Source: CAZWUL01 sp964636625 (GTDB taxonomy: Bacteria; Atribacterota; Phoenicimicrobiia; Phoenicimicrobiales; Stramentimicrobiaceae). From it: a stretch of DNA of 64,000 nt. Location: assembly GCA_964636625.1 (NCBI GenBank), contig CAZWUL010000001.1, positions 41,818 to 105,817 on the forward strand, in the 5' to 3' direction. Within the stretch, counting starts at the first letter, position 1. Each line of letters begins with the position of its first letter. Positions 19,070-29,151 of this stretch are shown here, one piece after another. A program made the position numbers and the translations under genes. Below the pieces are notes generated by a model. It was not told where the DNA came from and did no database searches. It saw only the letters and a program-made list of their open reading frames with translations.

Positions 19070-19678
19070 CTATTCCCCATTTTTTTGAAATAGAAATTGG
19101 TTCAATTTTGTTTCGATGTTATCTTTAATCTTGTCGAAAATTACATCAAGAGAAGCATTTTTTCTGATTTCCTCTGTTCCCAGGACAACCCCGCCTTTAA
19201 TGTTAAGCGTTTTTTCTGCTAATTTTAACTCACCTTTTTTGCCTTTGGATTTCAGTTTTTTATTTATATTGTTAATAAAATCCTGGTTTATTTCTTTCCG
19301 TTCATTATTTCCTAAATATATAGTTTCATCTCCACTTTCAGTATTTTCAATAATCAATCTTTCCATGAAATGAAAGTATTTTTCCTTATTCATATTTTCT
19401 ATTCTTTTTTCTGCCTCCTGAAAGATATCTTTAATTATGGCTTGTTTTTCAGAAAGAACCTTCTTGTTGGTTTCAAGCTTTGCTTCAGTGATAATCTTTT
19501 TTTCTTCCAGTTCAGCTTCCTGTTCATAACGTTCCTTAATGCTTTTCTTTATGGATTCAATCTCATAATGCGCATTTTTTTTGAAATAATTAATTTCATT
19601 ATTAGCTTCTTCAATAATTTTATCTTTCTCCTGTGTAGCGCTTTCTAATATTTTATCTTTGATATCTTTAATCGACAT
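19070..19678 (-). CDS. atpE: V-type ATP synthase/ATPase subunit E (peripheral stalk)
   Basis: Subunit E forms the peripheral stator stalk with subunit H/G. The 202-residue protein has a long charged N-terminal helix (residues 1-100) and a compact C-terminal domain with LNIKGGVVLG and a final helix before LNQFLFQKNGE. It has an AGGAG ribosome site. Confidence 0.93.
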   Translation of the reverse strand: MSIKDIKDKILESATQEKDKIIEEANNEINYFKKNAHYEIESIKKSIKERYEQEAELEEKKIITEAKLETNKKVLSEKQAIIKDIFQEAEKRIENMNKEKYFHFMERLIIENTESGDETIYLGNNERKEINQDFINNINKKLKSKGKKGELKLAEKTLNIKGGVVLGTEEIRKNASLDVIFDKIKDNIETKLNQFLFQKNGE

Positions 19679-19710
19679 TCATAATACTCCTGCTTTTATT
19701 AGACAATAAA

Positions 19711-20205
<495 letters not shown>

Positions 20206-20271
20206 TCATTTTCTTCTTTGGAATAATAGAAGAAGATTATAAAATATAAAATATTTTTTAATCTTATTTCT

Positions 20272-22257
20272 TTAATTTTTACTTATAATTTTTGTATATG
20301 TTGTTTTTAAGCCAAACGGTTTAAAAGATATACCGCCGGCTTTATAAAATTTTGTAAAAAATTCAACATATTGTAATCTAGCATCATGAATAAATGCACT
20401 TAGTCCACTAATTAATAAATTAAAAACATGCCCGATAAAAAGAATTAATATAGTTAGAAAAATTCCTATATAAGGCATATTTGCCATTTCTGCAAGCATA
20501 TTAAACATAGTAGCAATAATGCCAGTTGCTAAGCCAAGTGCAAATAATCTGGAATAGGAAAGAACATCGCTAAAATACCCGGTAATATCGTATAAAGAAA
20601 GAATTCCGCTACCTATTCTCAGGATAATATTTTTATTTGTTCTTCCCTGGGTTGTAACAAGTGTCAATATTCCGATTATTAAAAGAATCCATGCGATTTT
20701 TCCAAAAATGGGAGCTATCATGTTCTGAAGTAAAACCATAATAATTCCGGTTAAAAATATTAACCAGGATATCTGATCCATTATTCCGTCAATCAATTTA
20801 CCCTTATTAACATTATCTATAAACTTTAAAATTATTCCAGTATAAACTTGAATTATACCCAGAGAAATACTTAGAATTAATAGAGGTAGTGGGTTATCTG
20901 TGGGATTAAATAATGATAGCTTATCCACCAGTAAATACCTTATACTGCTAAAGGCGGGTGGTAAATAATTTAAAATATCACCAAACCAGCTTCCGACAAT
21001 AATTCCTCCAAATATTCCAGAGATACCACAATAATAAAGTAAAGTAAATAACTTTTTTGCTCCACCTTCCATTCCGAGTTTTTTTATGGCAAGATAACAT
21101 AGAATTGCTAATACAGCTCCATATCCTACATCAGATAAACATAATCCAAAAAAGATGAAGTAAAATAACGAAAGAATTGGTGTTGGGTCCATTTCAGAAT
21201 AATTTGGCAAACTATATAGTTCAGTAATGACCTCAAAAGGTTGAACTAATTTATGATTCTCTAAGGCAACTGGAACCCTGTCATCTTCTTCAGGTTCACT
21301 GAATTGTATCTCATAAGCCTTGAAATTTTCTTTTAATTTGTCTTTTAATTCAGGTATATCTTTTTTCTTTATCCAGCCTTTAATTACAAATGTTTTTTTA
21401 CTTCTTTTTAAAAGGCTAATTGCTTCTTCTTTTTCTTTATCAATGATCAAGTAATCGTAAATTTTATATATTTCTTTATTTTCATTATAAATATTTTTTA
21501 AGTCTATTTGTATCTGTTTTCTTCTTTCAGAAATTTCTTTCATATTTTCAGATATTTTTTCTAAAATTTGTGCTGGTGTTCCTGAAAAAGAATGACTATA
21601 CTTATACATTTCGACATGGTATTGTTGCAATATTTTCTGGACTTTTTCTGTATTTTCTTTTAAACAGATAATCGCAATTTTTGATGTATTTTTATCTTCC
21701 TTAACCTGTTCAATAACAATTTTTTTAATTTTTTCATTTGATTCGCTAATCAAATTATCAAGGTTGCCTTTTGATATTGTTCCTAATAAATAACTTATAT
21801 ATTTTGATTGCTCCACTGTGGATAAATCAAGGTCAAGCTCTTCCCAATCCTTAAGCTCTTCTTGAATAGCAAATAATTTGTTTTCCTGCAATTTAAGATG
21901 ATTAAGTTCATTATCATAATCTTTGCATTGCTTATATATTTTTTCATAATCCAGAGATTTTGATAATTCTATAAGTGTTTCATAATTAACTTCTTCTTTA
22001 GATGGAAATAATGATTCTAATCCTTTCTTTTCTTTCTCCTCATAATCCGAGAGTAGGCCAATGCAAAATTTGACTTTATTTAATTCCGCATTTGTATTAT
22101 TTCCAATATCATCAATATTTTCCCAATCATGAAATGCAGTTTTCCCCCCAATATGTATAATCTCAGCACAACCTAATTTTTGCAATTCTTTTAATAGTTG
22201 TTCTTTTATTGATAAATGTGCAAAAATATGAAATTTTTTAACTTTAGATATTGCCAT
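20272..22257 (-). CDS. atpI: V-type ATP synthase/ATPase subunit I (a)
   Basis: Subunit I is the membrane stator that provides the ion half-channels against the K-ring. The 661-residue protein has a cytoplasmic N-terminal half rich in coiled coil (about 1-330) and a membrane half of about eight helices (350-650), including FFGLCLSDVGYGAVLAI and YSRLFALGLATGIIA. It starts 1 base after atpH with a GGTGGG site overlapping the end of that gene. Confidence 0.95.
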   Translation of the reverse strand: MAISKVKKFHIFAHLSIKEQLLKELQKLGCAEIIHIGGKTAFHDWENIDDIGNNTNAELNKVKFCIGLLSDYEEKEKKGLESLFPSKEEVNYETLIELSKSLDYEKIYKQCKDYDNELNHLKLQENKLFAIQEELKDWEELDLDLSTVEQSKYISYLLGTISKGNLDNLISESNEKIKKIVIEQVKEDKNTSKIAIICLKENTEKVQKILQQYHVEMYKYSHSFSGTPAQILEKISENMKEISERRKQIQIDLKNIYNENKEIYKIYDYLIIDKEKEEAISLLKRSKKTFVIKGWIKKKDIPELKDKLKENFKAYEIQFSEPEEDDRVPVALENHKLVQPFEVITELYSLPNYSEMDPTPILSLFYFIFFGLCLSDVGYGAVLAILCYLAIKKLGMEGGAKKLFTLLYYCGISGIFGGIIVGSWFGDILNYLPPAFSSIRYLLVDKLSLFNPTDNPLPLLILSISLGIIQVYTGIILKFIDNVNKGKLIDGIMDQISWLIFLTGIIMVLLQNMIAPIFGKIAWILLIIGILTLVTTQGRTNKNIILRIGSGILSLYDITGYFSDVLSYSRLFALGLATGIIATMFNMLAEMANMPYIGIFLTILILFIGHVFNLLISGLSAFIHDARLQYVEFFTKFYKAGGISFKPFGLKTTYTKIISKN

Positions 22258-22258
22258 T

Positions 22259-22570
22259 TTATCCCACCAGGTTATTTAATATCATTTTGATTGCTTCTTC
22301 ATATTTGTTATTAAACGATTTTCTAAGCTTTTCTTTTTCTTTTAGGCTATTTTCGTATATTTCTTTGGCATTTTTACGGGCTTTTTTATTTCTTTCTTCA
22401 ATAGTTTTTTGTCCTTTATTATTCCACTCTTCAATTATTTTTTTCTTCATTTGCTCATGTTTGTCTTTCTCATCCTGAATCATTTTATTGGCTTTTGACC
22501 GGGCATCCTCAATAATTTTTTCAGCCTCATATTCAGTATCTTTTAACTCAGTAATTATTTTTTTTAACAT
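22259..22570 (-). CDS. atpH: V-type ATP synthase/ATPase subunit H/G (peripheral stalk)
   Basis: This first gene of the operon encodes a 103-residue, almost entirely helical, charged protein. Repeated A-x-K/A-x-x motifs (AEKIIEDARSKANKMIQDEK) are typical of the peripheral stalk subunit that pairs with E. ATG 22570 follows GGAGAG. The TTG at 22585 is part of the ribosome site region. The operon promoter lies about 85 bases upstream. Confidence 0.88.
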   Translation of the reverse strand: MLKKIITELKDTEYEAEKIIEDARSKANKMIQDEKDKHEQMKKKIIEEWNNKGQKTIEERNKKARKNAKEIYENSLKEKEKLRKSFNNKYEEAIKMILNNLVG

Positions 22571-22652
22571 AATATAACTCTCCAAAAGTGTTAATATAAA
22601 AAGCTTAGGCTACTTTTTCTATTAATAATCAGCAAAATATGCACATTAAAAA

Positions 22653-22681
22653 AAGATATCATAAATATGTCTTTTAGTCAA
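22653..22681 (-). promoter_or_regulatory. Sigma-70 promoter of the V-ATPase operon
   Basis: On the minus strand a -35 TTGACT (22676-22681) and a -10 TATCTT (22653-22658) are separated by exactly 17 bases, about 85 bases upstream of atpH, the first gene of the nine-gene operon. Confidence 0.65.
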
Positions 22682-22782
22682 TTTTTGGTAATAGATAGAA
22701 ATAGGTAATATTAAATTATATCTTATTATTAAATCTTAAATCTTAGAATAATTTAATTTTTAAGGGAAGATATATTCATGTT

Positions 22783-23412
22783 CTAATCAGATTTTAACTG
22801 CTTTACAATGTCTAAATACATTTGAAGCCTTTTTTTGGTACCCTCCACTAACCCGTATTTTTCTTCCTTCACTCTCTGGGTTAAATTATGAAGCTTTACT
22901 TTGCTCACTTTGTAATCATGATTTTTTACAACCTTTGTAATAGCAACTTCTAATCCATATTTTAATAAATCCATATTTGGAATACTGTCAATAATCTTTC
23001 TTTTCATCGCCCTTTGCCCGGATAAATAAGGCATAATAAATTGCGGTAAATCTGTTAAGAGTCTCCCCTGTGAAAAAATACCAATAGTCATATCCGCAAT
23101 ATTTTCTTTAATAGGGTTAATCAAGGAATAAATATGCTCTTTTTTTAAGCCTATTAAATCCGCATCCAAAAAAAGCAATATATCTGAATCGGTTTTTTCG
23201 AATCCTTTTTTTATAGCTCCAGCCTTTCCAATATTTTCTTTCATCTGGTATACATCTACTTCTAATTCGCGGGCAATACCAACGGTATTATCAGTAGAGC
23301 CATCACTTACCACAATAATATTATTAATTTCTGGAACCTTTTTTACTATTTTTATGACATCGCCAATAGTGATTTCTTCATTATAAGCAGGAATTATTGC
23401 TGATATTTTCAT
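22783..23412 (-). CDS. Family 2 glycosyltransferase
   Basis: This 209-residue cytoplasmic protein has a GT-A fold. It starts with the nucleotide-sugar pocket ISAIIPAYNEE, followed by VVSDGSTDNT (about 35-44), KAGAIKKGF and the metal-binding LFLDADLIGL near 80. It resembles polyprenol-phosphate or glucosyl-3-phosphoglycerate synthase-like GT2 enzymes, but the substrate cannot be told from sequence. It lacks membrane helices. It lies downstream of ispG on the same strand, with its own AGGTGA ribosome site. Confidence 0.85.
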   Translation of the reverse strand: MKISAIIPAYNEEITIGDVIKIVKKVPEINNIIVVSDGSTDNTVGIARELEVDVYQMKENIGKAGAIKKGFEKTDSDILLFLDADLIGLKKEHIYSLINPIKENIADMTIGIFSQGRLLTDLPQFIMPYLSGQRAMKRKIIDSIPNMDLLKYGLEVAITKVVKNHDYKVSKVKLHNLTQRVKEEKYGLVEGTKKRLQMYLDIVKQLKSD

Positions 23413-23473
23413 ATTGTCACCTGTCTTAGGTTTATGCTGTTTTTATTATACAATAATTATATATAAATCCTAA

Positions 23474-24568
23474 TTAAGAAGTTTCATTATTTAATCTATT
23501 ATCACACAAAGAATTAATTATCTCTAACAATTTTTTTATAGAATCATCAATTTCATATCTGCCAACAAATGAACCCTTCTTATAAATCATTGCTTCTTGA
23601 TTATTAAAAGCAATCCCGGCATCAGCTGTTCTTGCTTCACCTGGACCATTCACAACACAACCCATAATTGCTATAGTTAAAGGATGGTGAATATTTTTCA
23701 AATTGACTTCTATTTTTTTAGCAATTTCATGGATATTAACATTGCATCGACCACAGGTAGGGCAAGATACAATATTAATACCTCTATTCCTTATACCCAG
23801 AGAACGCAATATATCATGACCGACTAAAACTTCTTGTATTGGATTACCGGACAAAGAAACCCTTATAGTATCTCCAATGCCTTCATACAATAAAATACCA
23901 ATTCCTATTGCTGATTTTGTAATTCCATTTCTATCAAAACCAGCTTCTGTGATTCCAATATGTAATGGATAATCAGTCATTTTGGCAATAATTTGATTGG
24001 CCTTGATGGTATCTAATACATTACTTGATTTTATCGAAAGAATGACATTATAATAATTAACTTTCTTTAAAAAGCTAATTAAATGCTCAGTTTGTTCAAC
24101 CATTGCTTTGTAATTTGGTTCATTGTATTTCTGTAATATTTTATTATCCAGAGACCCTGCATTTATACCAAAACGTATTAAGATGTTTTTTTTTCGAGCT
24201 TCTTCAATAATATTAATAATTTGACTTTCCTGCTTTATATTGCCGGGATTGATTCTTATCCCATCAGCATTATTTTTTATTGCCTCGATAGCTATGGGAT
24301 AGCTAAAATGTATGTCTGCCATAACTGGTATATGCAAATGTTTCTTAATATTTGGGATAAAACGGCATGCTTCAATATCGGGAATAGCAATACGGACCAA
24401 GTCACAACCTGCTTCTTCAAGTTGTTTTATTTGCTTGATAGTACTCTTGGTGTTTTTGATATTCAGGTTAGTCATGGATTGTACTGAAACGGGAAATAAT
24501 CCACCAATTTTTAGGTTACCAATTTTTACAACTTTACTTTTTCTTCTCTTAATATTAATTATGATCAT
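23474..24568 (-). CDS. ispG: 4-hydroxy-3-methylbut-2-en-1-yl diphosphate synthase
   Basis: IspG is the iron-sulfur enzyme converting MEcPP to HMBPP in the DXP pathway. The 364-residue protein has the TIM-barrel opening VSVQSMTN-NIKNT, and cluster cysteines in SCPTCGRCN (about 262-270) and IMGCVVNGPGE. dxr (upstream) and ispH (elsewhere in the window) complete much of the pathway. It lies 13 bases after rseP with an AAGGAAAT site. Confidence 0.96.
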   Translation of the reverse strand: MIIINIKRRKSKVVKIGNLKIGGLFPVSVQSMTNLNIKNTKSTIKQIKQLEEAGCDLVRIAIPDIEACRFIPNIKKHLHIPVMADIHFSYPIAIEAIKNNADGIRINPGNIKQESQIINIIEEARKKNILIRFGINAGSLDNKILQKYNEPNYKAMVEQTEHLISFLKKVNYYNVILSIKSSNVLDTIKANQIIAKMTDYPLHIGITEAGFDRNGITKSAIGIGILLYEGIGDTIRVSLSGNPIQEVLVGHDILRSLGIRNRGINIVSCPTCGRCNVNIHEIAKKIEVNLKNIHHPLTIAIMGCVVNGPGEARTADAGIAFNNQEAMIYKKGSFVGRYEIDDSIKKLLEIINSLCDNRLNNETS

Positions 24569-24581
24569 TTATATTTCCTTG

Positions 24582-25634
24582 CTACCTTGAAAAAATCCTT
24601 AAAACGTCTTGATAAGTCGCAATTAAAAATATCATGATTATCAGTGCGAAACCAATAATATAAAGGAAATTTATATGTTCAGGTTCTAGAGGTTTCCCCC
24701 TTATTTTTTCAATTGCTAATAAAACTATTTGACCTCCGTCTAATATTGGTATTGGAAAAAGGTTTATAATTCCTAAAAATATATTTATTACTGATGTAAA
24801 AAACAGTAAATTTAAGAATCCAATCCGTGCAGCTTCTCCAGCCATTTGAGCAATACCCAATGGACCTGCAAGCTCTATTGGCATTTTTCCCGTAAAAGTT
24901 TCTAAAAAACCAATTATAATTAAATTTATAATTTCAAAAAACATTTTTATTGATCTTGAGACAGATTGAAAGAATGTAAGCTTGATAATATCCACTTTTA
25001 AAGTAATACCTATCATTGCCCTATCATATTCGGTATTATATTCCGGAACAATTTCGGTTTCCAAGAAATCACCGTTTCGCATAAAGCGAATGTGAATTAT
25101 TTCATCTTTTCTTTGGTTAATTATTTCAGAAATTTCCTCAGCATTTTCTACTGTATTTGAATCAATGGCCACTATTTTGTCACCAGCGATAATTCCAGCT
25201 TTTTCAGCAGGACTATTTTCTGCAACATTATCAATAGTATTTGTTACTTGTGCTGTTCCAGAGAAGAAAAAAACAATTGTTAGAAGTATTATTGATAGAA
25301 TAAGATTCATAACAGGACCGTTAAATATTACAGCAAACCTGACAAAAAAAGGCTTTTTATCAAATCTTTCATTGTCATTTGGAAAGTTTTCTTCTGTTAT
25401 CTCGTTATTCTCAGTGTTTTTATCTTCGCCAGCCATTTTAACATAACCACCAAATGGAAACAAAGACAATATATATTCAGTTCCTCTCCAGAAAACACCA
25501 GCAATTTTTGGACCAAAACCAAAAGAAAAACGAAATACTCTTATTCCTGCTATTTTTGCTGTAATGAAATGTCCAAATTCATGAAACAGAATGGCTATTC
25601 CAAGAACAAAAACAAAAGATAATACAGTTAACAA
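24582..25634 (-). CDS. rseP: Site-2 metalloprotease RseP (M50)
   Basis: RseP cleaves membrane-embedded substrates such as anti-sigma factors. The protein of about 350 residues has the zinc motif HEFGH (about 18-22) in its first helix, a PDZ domain (about 150-230; SPAEKAGIIAGDKIVAID), and a C-terminal membrane part with NLFPIPILDGG providing the third zinc ligand. TTG 25634 lies 9 bases behind GGGGAG. The TTG at 25655 would sit inside that site. The position in the uppS-cdsA-dxr-rseP-ispG block is standard. Confidence 0.93.
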   Translation of the reverse strand: MLTVLSFVFVLGIAILFHEFGHFITAKIAGIRVFRFSFGFGPKIAGVFWRGTEYILSLFPFGGYVKMAGEDKNTENNEITEENFPNDNERFDKKPFFVRFAVIFNGPVMNLILSIILLTIVFFFSGTAQVTNTIDNVAENSPAEKAGIIAGDKIVAIDSNTVENAEEISEIINQRKDEIIHIRFMRNGDFLETEIVPEYNTEYDRAMIGITLKVDIIKLTFFQSVSRSIKMFFEIINLIIIGFLETFTGKMPIELAGPLGIAQMAGEAARIGFLNLLFFTSVINIFLGIINLFPIPILDGGQIVLLAIEKIRGKPLEPEHINFLYIIGFALIIMIFLIATYQDVLRIFSR

Positions 25635-25689
25635 TTTAAATATCTCCCCTCTCAATAATATGACAGGAATTTTAAAGTTACAGATATTA

Positions 25690-26853
25690 TTACTTCATTT
25701 CAGAACATACTTTTTCAGCTATTTTTCTTGTTTCTTTGTCCTGGTTAATTATATCATTGATATTCGGATTTGTTTTATTATTATGCTTTTCCATTACCAT
25801 AGATACTACTTTTATAATATCTTTAAATTTTATACCCTGATTTAAAAAAGCATTAACAGCAATCTCATTTGCTGCATTTAATGCCGCGGGAAATGTCCCT
25901 CCTTGTTTGATTGCTTCGTAGCAAAGATCAATACTGGGAAATCTTTTAGAATCAAGTTTTTTAAAGGTTAATTGACCAATTTTTGCCAGGTTTAGCCTTG
26001 CTAAATTATTTTTGAACCTTTTTGGGTAATGTAAAGCAAAATGTATAGGAATGCGCATATCATGATTACTTAGTTGAGCAATCATACTACCATCTTCATA
26101 TTGAACCAGAGCATGAATATAACTTTGGGGATGTATCAAAATTTCTATCTTAGTGAGCGGCATATTAAAAAGCCAGTATGCTTCAATAACTTCAAGGCCT
26201 TTATTCATTAATGTCGCAGAATCTATAGTTACTTTATTGCCCATTTTCCAATTTGGGTGATTTAAAGCCTCCTCCACTGAAACCATATCCAGGGCAGATT
26301 CTTTTAAATTATAGAATGGCCCACCTGATGCAGTAATAATAATTTTTTCAACACTATCATAATATTCAGGTTGAATGCATTGGAATAAACCACTGTGTTC
26401 ACTATCAATTGGTATTATCTTTGTTCCATTAATTTTTGCCTTATCAGTTAAAAGCCCTCCTGCAGAAACTATTATTTCTTTGTTAGCCAGGCAAACCTCT
26501 TTTTTTTCATTAATTGCTTCCATTACAGGTTTTAAAGCAGTAATGCCAGTAATTGCCACCACTATCATATCAATTTCTTTTATAGTTGAAATCTTAATAA
26601 GGCCATATTCCCCATATAATATATTGCAATCGCTTTTATTTTTTAATTTATTTTTCAAGGCTTTTGCAAGCTTGTCATCTTTTACAACCACATATTTTGG
26701 TTTAAATTTATCAATCTGTGTTTTAAGAAGGTCAAGATTTTTCCAGCCAGATAAGCAAAAAACATCAAAATTTTCTGGTTCATTTTGAATTACTTCTAAT
26801 GCTTGTTTGCCTACAGAACCAGTAGACCCCAATATTGTTAAACGCTTTTTCAT
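25690..26853 (-). CDS. dxr: 1-deoxy-D-xylulose 5-phosphate reductoisomerase
   Basis: Dxr makes MEP from DXP using NADPH, the first committed step of the DXP pathway. The 387-residue protein starts with the dinucleotide-binding LTILGSTGSVGKQ (5-16). It also has IPIDSEHSGLFQCIQ, the flexible-loop ITASGGPF, and NHPNWKMGNKVTIDSATLMNKGLE. ATG 26853 follows TGGAGAA. The ATG at 26868 has no ribosome site. Confidence 0.97.
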   Translation of the reverse strand: MKKRLTILGSTGSVGKQALEVIQNEPENFDVFCLSGWKNLDLLKTQIDKFKPKYVVVKDDKLAKALKNKLKNKSDCNILYGEYGLIKISTIKEIDMIVVAITGITALKPVMEAINEKKEVCLANKEIIVSAGGLLTDKAKINGTKIIPIDSEHSGLFQCIQPEYYDSVEKIIITASGGPFYNLKESALDMVSVEEALNHPNWKMGNKVTIDSATLMNKGLEVIEAYWLFNMPLTKIEILIHPQSYIHALVQYEDGSMIAQLSNHDMRIPIHFALHYPKRFKNNLARLNLAKIGQLTFKKLDSKRFPSIDLCYEAIKQGGTFPAALNAANEIAVNAFLNQGIKFKDIIKVVSMVMEKHNNKTNPNINDIINQDKETRKIAEKVCSEMK

Positions 26854-26888
26854 GAAACTTTTCTCCATTTATTTTTTGGAATATGAGC

Positions 26889-27701
26889 TTAAATGTATAA
26901 ATAGTTAAGAAAATAATACATAATGGGAACAGAAAATAAAATACTGTCAACAAAATCAAGTATTCCGCCATGCCCTGGTATTATTTTACCCGAGTCTTTC
27001 ACATTAAAATTTCTTTTAATAATGGATTCAAATAAATCTCCTACTTGACCACAAAAAGCCGCAACCAGGCCAAAAATAATTATCATAAATGATTTATTTG
27101 GAATCAAGAAATAAAACAGTATGCCACATAATAATCCGCCAAAAAGCCCACCAATAGAGCCTTCCAGGGTTTTGTTAGGACTGATGTTTGGAAAAATATG
27201 CTTTTCCCCAAAGTTAACACCAAAGAGATAGGCAAATATATCATTCATCCAGGTCGCAAATAAAGCGAAAATAATAAATATTTTACCGCTAGGCATAATT
27301 CTTATATTAATTAAAAAAGACAATAAATGACCTATATATATAGCCACGAATAGGGTTATACCAATATTTGTAACCATATTTTTCTTTTTTTCTTTTCCCA
27401 AAAAGTTATCAATAAATATAGCTAAAATAATTATTGTAAAAATTAAATTATCATTAGCAGGGAAAGATTCGGGTAAAAATTTCCTAAATAAAAAAAATAA
27501 TGTTAATAATATCCCAAGAAACAAAGAAGGATTATATCTTTTTTTTAAAATATTTTGCAGCTCAAATAAGCCTAAAATAGCTATTAAGGCAATAGTTAAA
27601 TAAAATACTGGGCCACCTAAATTGATAATAAATAGCACAATGGGGATTCCTACAATAATAGTCAATGCCCGTATTTTTATTTTTTCAAATTTCTCCCCCA
27701 A
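26889..27701 (-). CDS. cdsA: Phosphatidate cytidylyltransferase
   Basis: CdsA makes CDP-diacylglycerol from phosphatidic acid and CTP in the membrane. The 270-residue protein has about eight hydrophobic helices and the C-terminal signature S-x-x-K-R-x4-K-D followed by PGHGGILDFVDS. The usual Arg after the first Asp of that signature is Phe here (codon at 26952-26954). The start is TTG, overlapping uppS by 17 bases behind a GAGGAAA site. Confidence 0.93.
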   Translation of the reverse strand: MGEKFEKIKIRALTIIVGIPIVLFIINLGGPVFYLTIALIAILGLFELQNILKKRYNPSLFLGILLTLFFLFRKFLPESFPANDNLIFTIIILAIFIDNFLGKEKKKNMVTNIGITLFVAIYIGHLLSFLINIRIMPSGKIFIIFALFATWMNDIFAYLFGVNFGEKHIFPNISPNKTLEGSIGGLFGGLLCGILFYFLIPNKSFMIIIFGLVAAFCGQVGDLFESIIKRNFNVKDSGKIIPGHGGILDFVDSILFSVPIMYYFLNYLYI

Positions 27702-28425
27702 ATTTCCTCACCCTTTTTTCATAATCGTTTAAAGCCTTCCAAAAATCATTTTCAGAAAAATCTGGCCAGAATGTTTTTGTGAACCATAATTCAGAATAAG
27801 CAATTTGCCATAATAAGAAATTACTTATTCTTTTTTCCCCTCCTGTTCGAATTAGCAAATCGGGGTCAGGAATTCCAGATGTAAATAGATGCTGGTTAAC
27901 TATTGTTTCATCAATATCTAAGAATTCAATATTATTTTCTTTAATTTCTAAAAATATGGACTGAAAAGCGTGGCATATTTCTGCTCTACCGCCATAATTT
28001 ATAGCAATATTTAGAATAAGCCCGGAGTTTTTCTCAGTAGCTTTTTCCAGGCTACCCATTGCTAATTTCAAGGATTTTGATAATGATTTCCTGTTACCAA
28101 TAAAATTTACTTTGATTTGATTTTCGATTAAGTTCTTTTTTTCTTTTTCAATCACTTCGCCAAATAAATTCATTAGAGAATTAATTTCTTTTTGAGTTCT
28201 TTTCCAATTTTCGGTAGAAAATGCATATAATGTTAGTATTTTTATCCCCGCTTTTATGGATTCAGTAATAATCATTTTTATGGTCTTTACGCCTTCTCTA
28301 TGACCCATAAAAATAGCAAGATTATGTTTTTTAGCCCATCTCCTATTACCATCCATTATAACCGCTAAATGCTTTGGAAGTATTTTAGTTTTTTGAATAA
28401 CTTCTGAATTGTCATAAATTTTCAT
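27685..28425 (-). CDS. uppS: Undecaprenyl diphosphate synthase (isoprenyl transferase)
   Basis: UppS is the cis-prenyltransferase that makes the C55 carrier for cell-wall synthesis. The 246-residue protein has the substrate motif HLAVIMDGNRRWAKK (catalytic Asp), FSTENWKR, and the C-terminal PDLLIRTGGEKRISNFLLWQIAYSELWF. ATG 28425 follows AAAGGTAG. ATG 28470 lacks a site and would add residues outside the family. Confidence 0.96.
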   Translation of the reverse strand: MKIYDNSEVIQKTKILPKHLAVIMDGNRRWAKKHNLAIFMGHREGVKTIKMIITESIKAGIKILTLYAFSTENWKRTQKEINSLMNLFGEVIEKEKKNLIENQIKVNFIGNRKSLSKSLKLAMGSLEKATEKNSGLILNIAINYGGRAEICHAFQSIFLEIKENNIEFLDIDETIVNQHLFTSGIPDPDLLIRTGGEKRISNFLLWQIAYSELWFTKTFWPDFSENDFWKALNDYEKRVRKFGGEI

Positions 28426-28590
28426 TGAATTATCTACCTTTATTGTCTTATAAAAAAACCCCCGTTTCATATAAAAACTTTTTTCTTTAAAATTACATAA
28501 TAAAAAAGGGGGATTACTATATTCTATAATGATAAATCAATATTTATTTTATAATTCCTTACATTCCTCCGGATAAACCATCAATGTTTT

Positions 28591-29151
28591 TCAAATTTTC
28601 ATTATATCTAATTCTTTAGCTTTGTAAATATCATCAATTTCTTTAATATAATTATCTGTTAAATCTTGTATTTCCTTAAACAATTCTTTACTCTGGTCTT
28701 CTGATATTTCACTGGATTTTTCCATTTTCTTTATCTTGTCATTTATTTCTCTTCTTACATTTCTAATGGCAACTTTTGAAGACTCAGTCACTTTTTTTAC
28801 TGATTTAGCTATCTCTTTTCTTCTTTCTTCAGTCATAGGTGGAATTGATAATCGTATGACATTGCCATCATTGTTGGGTGTCAAACCAATATCTTCTTTC
28901 CAGATAGCTTTTTCAACATCGTTGACAGAATTTTTATCCCAAGGTTGGATAACAATTAAATCAGCCTCAGGTATAGATATGCTGGCTATTTCTTTTAAAG
29001 GAGTTGGGGCACCGTAATATTCTACTTTTATATTTTCTACCAGTGCAGTTGAAGCTCTTCCAGTCCTTATGTGTGACAGTTCTTCTTTTAAAATCCTGAT
29101 AGCTTTTTTCATTTTTTGTTCAGCTTCACTTTTTACTTCATTTAACATCAT
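28591..29151 (-). CDS. frr: Ribosome recycling factor
   Basis: RRF splits post-termination ribosomes together with EF-G. The 186-residue protein has the conserved HIRTGRASTALVENI (about 28-43), YYGAPTPLKEIASI, and a C-terminal helix with DDIYKAKELDIMKI. The start codon shares one base with the pyrH stop (TAATG), indicating translational coupling. An AAGGAGGA site sits within the last pyrH codons. Confidence 0.97.
   Translation of the reverse strand: MMLNEVKSEAEQKMKKAIRILKEELSHIRTGRASTALVENIKVEYYGAPTPLKEIASISIPEADLIVIQPWDKNSVNDVEKAIWKEDIGLTPNNDGNVIRLSIPPMTEERRKEIAKSVKKVTESSKVAIRNVRREINDKIKKMEKSSEISEDQSKELFKEIQDLTDNYIKEIDDIYKAKELDIMKI

Noticed and set aside
19068..19080. Earlier ATG for V-ATPase subunit C
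   Set aside because: ATG 19080 has no ribosome site and overlaps atpE. ATG 19068 follows GGGG and the atpE stop.
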